From: Olsenella sp. An293
GTDB taxonomy: Bacteria > Actinomycetota > Coriobacteriia > Coriobacteriales > Atopobiaceae
DNA length: 64,000 bases
NCBI RefSeq assembly: GCF_002159495.1
Contig: NZ_NFIT01000010.1
Span: forward strand, 1 to 64,000
Direction of reading: 5' to 3'
Part shown: piece by piece, positions 63,317 to 64,000 of the stretch
Numbering within the stretch: position 1 is the first letter of the stretch
How the letters are laid out: the number at the start of each line of letters is the position of its first letter
Notes under the pieces: model-generated
Seen by the model: the letters and a program-made list of their open reading frames with translations, nothing else
Database searches by the model: none
Told to the model about the DNA's origin: nothing
Made by a program: the position numbers and the translations under genes

Positions 63317-63755
63317 GGACCGCATCGAGCTTCCGATCAAGCGCCTCGACCCCTCCGTCGAGCTGCCCACCTATGCCTACGCCGGCGACGCCGGCCTTGA
63401 CCTGCGCGCCAACGAGGACGTCGTCCTCGCCCCGCACGAGCGCCGCCTCGTCTCCACGGGGCTCGCCGTCGCCATCCCCGAGGGCTACGCCGGCTTCGTC
63501 CAGCCCAGAAGCGGGCTCGCCCTGCGCGAGGGCCTCTCGATGGCCAACACGCCCGGCCTCGTGGACGCGCACTACCGCGGCGAGCTCAAGGTGTGCGCCG
63601 TGAACCTCGACGACGAGCGACCCATCACCATCTCGCGGGGCGAGCGCATCGCCCAGCTCGTCATCCAGCGCGTGCCCGTCGTCTCGCTCATCGAGGTCGA
63701 CGAGCTCGACGAGACCGACCGCGGCGCCGGCGGCTTTGGCTCGAGCGGCGTCTGA
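63309..63755 (+). CDS. dut: dUTP diphosphatase
   Basis: A 148-residue trimeric dUTPase with its five motifs: [36 protein letters not shown] and the C-terminal [10 protein letters not shown]. It hydrolyses dUTP to dUMP. Coupled to nrdR upstream. Confidence 0.95.
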   Translation: MTEDRIELPIKRLDPSVELPTYAYAGDAGLDLRANEDVVLAPHERRLVSTGLAVAIPEGYAGFVQPRSGLALREGLSMANTPGLVDAHYRGELKVCAVNLDDERPITISRGERIAQLVIQRVPVVSLIEVDELDETDRGAGGFGSSGV

Positions 63756-63830
63756 CGTCTGGTTTTGCGCCCGCGGCCGCGCCGCGAGGCAAGACATAGT
63801 GTACGTACCAAACGAAAGGGATGTTTACGT

Positions 63831-64000
63831 ATGGATTCTTTCTTCAAGGCAGGTGAGAGGGGCTCGAGCGTCGGCCAGGAGATTCGCGCTGGCCTGACGA
63901 CGTTCCTCGCGATGGCGTACATCATCGCGGTGAACCCCTCGCTGCTCACGGCGGCCGGCATTCCTGCGGGCGCCGCGGTCACGTCGACCTGCATCGGCGC
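63831..64000 (+). CDS. NCS2-family purine (guanine/hypoxanthine) permease, partial
   Basis: The first 56 residues of a transporter, cut by the window end. The segment RAGLTTFLAMAYIIAVNPSLL is the hallmark opening of the PbuG/AzgA-type NCS2 permeases for guanine, hypoxanthine or adenine. GAAAGGGA lies ten bases before ATG 63831; the ATG at 63821 is out of frame. Confidence 0.85.
   Translation, partial: MDSFFKAGERGSSVGQEIRAGLTTFLAMAYIIAVNPSLLTAAGIPAGAAVTSTCIG

Overview
The window is GC-rich DNA that looks like a member of the Coriobacteriia, most likely an Olsenella/Atopobiaceae-type genome. This is inferred from gene content and order (pyr operon followed by an actinobacterial IHF, gmk and rpoZ; RNase Y, RNase J and SpoVS in one stretch; a LexA box of the form GAAC-N4-GTTC) and from codon bias. 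No 16S rRNA is present, so genus is not fixed.

Layout. (1) 1-3.4 kb: right end of a prophage (tail-associated proteins, holin, endolysin) stopping at a terminator and abutting tRNA-Asn. (2) 4.2-6.9 kb: a two-gene polysaccharide ABC exporter whose ATPase carries three S-layer-homology (SLH) repeats. (3) 6.9-12.3 kb: attenuator and pyrR-B-C-K-D-F, the pyrimidine pathway without carAB and pyrE. (4) 12.6-22.2 kb: mihF-gmk-rpoZ-thiI, comEA-comEC, a Phd/ParE toxin-antitoxin pair, holA, rpsT and lepA. (5) 22.2-30.2 kb: an accessory zone inside the lepA-hemW neighbourhood, with dusB, a probable type III toxin-antitoxin module (structured RNA plus ToxN/AbiQ-like toxin), hemW, a secreted repeat protein, a frameshifted Fic gene, an SLH pseudogene and hipBA. 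(6) 30.2-38.6 kb: dCMP deaminase, two DnaJ proteins (one membrane-anchored), mtaB, phoH, ybeY, dgkA, era, recO. (7) 38.9-51.8 kb: a class-I amidotransferase, rpsO-pnp, RNase J, ftsK, a RodZ-like protein, yajQ, rimO, pgsA, pncC/cinA. (8) 52-60.7 kb: recA-recX, RNase Y, an orphan GHKL ATPase, spoVS, miaB-miaA-hflX. (9) 60.7-64 kb: membrane acyltransferase, lexA divergent from a LysM protein (SOS division inhibitor type), nrdR, dut and the start of an NCS2 purine permease.

The main surprises are outside the housekeeping genes. The RNA ahead of the ToxN-like toxin can fold into two consecutive H-type pseudoknots and has its own promoter and terminator. Several intergenic regions carry large inverted repeats with unrelated arms but the same loop decamer GTTCTTCTCG. 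All runs of seven or more G or C that I noticed lie in or beside disrupted or prophage genes. The exporter ATPase fused to SLH repeats suggests recognition of the exported glycan by a module normally found outside the cell.

Regulation visible in the sequence: LexA boxes at recA and in the lexA/LysM divergent region, a transcription attenuator before pyrR, and candidate operators upstream of fic and hipBA. Most genes sit in tight operons with ATGA, GTGA or TGATG overlaps.
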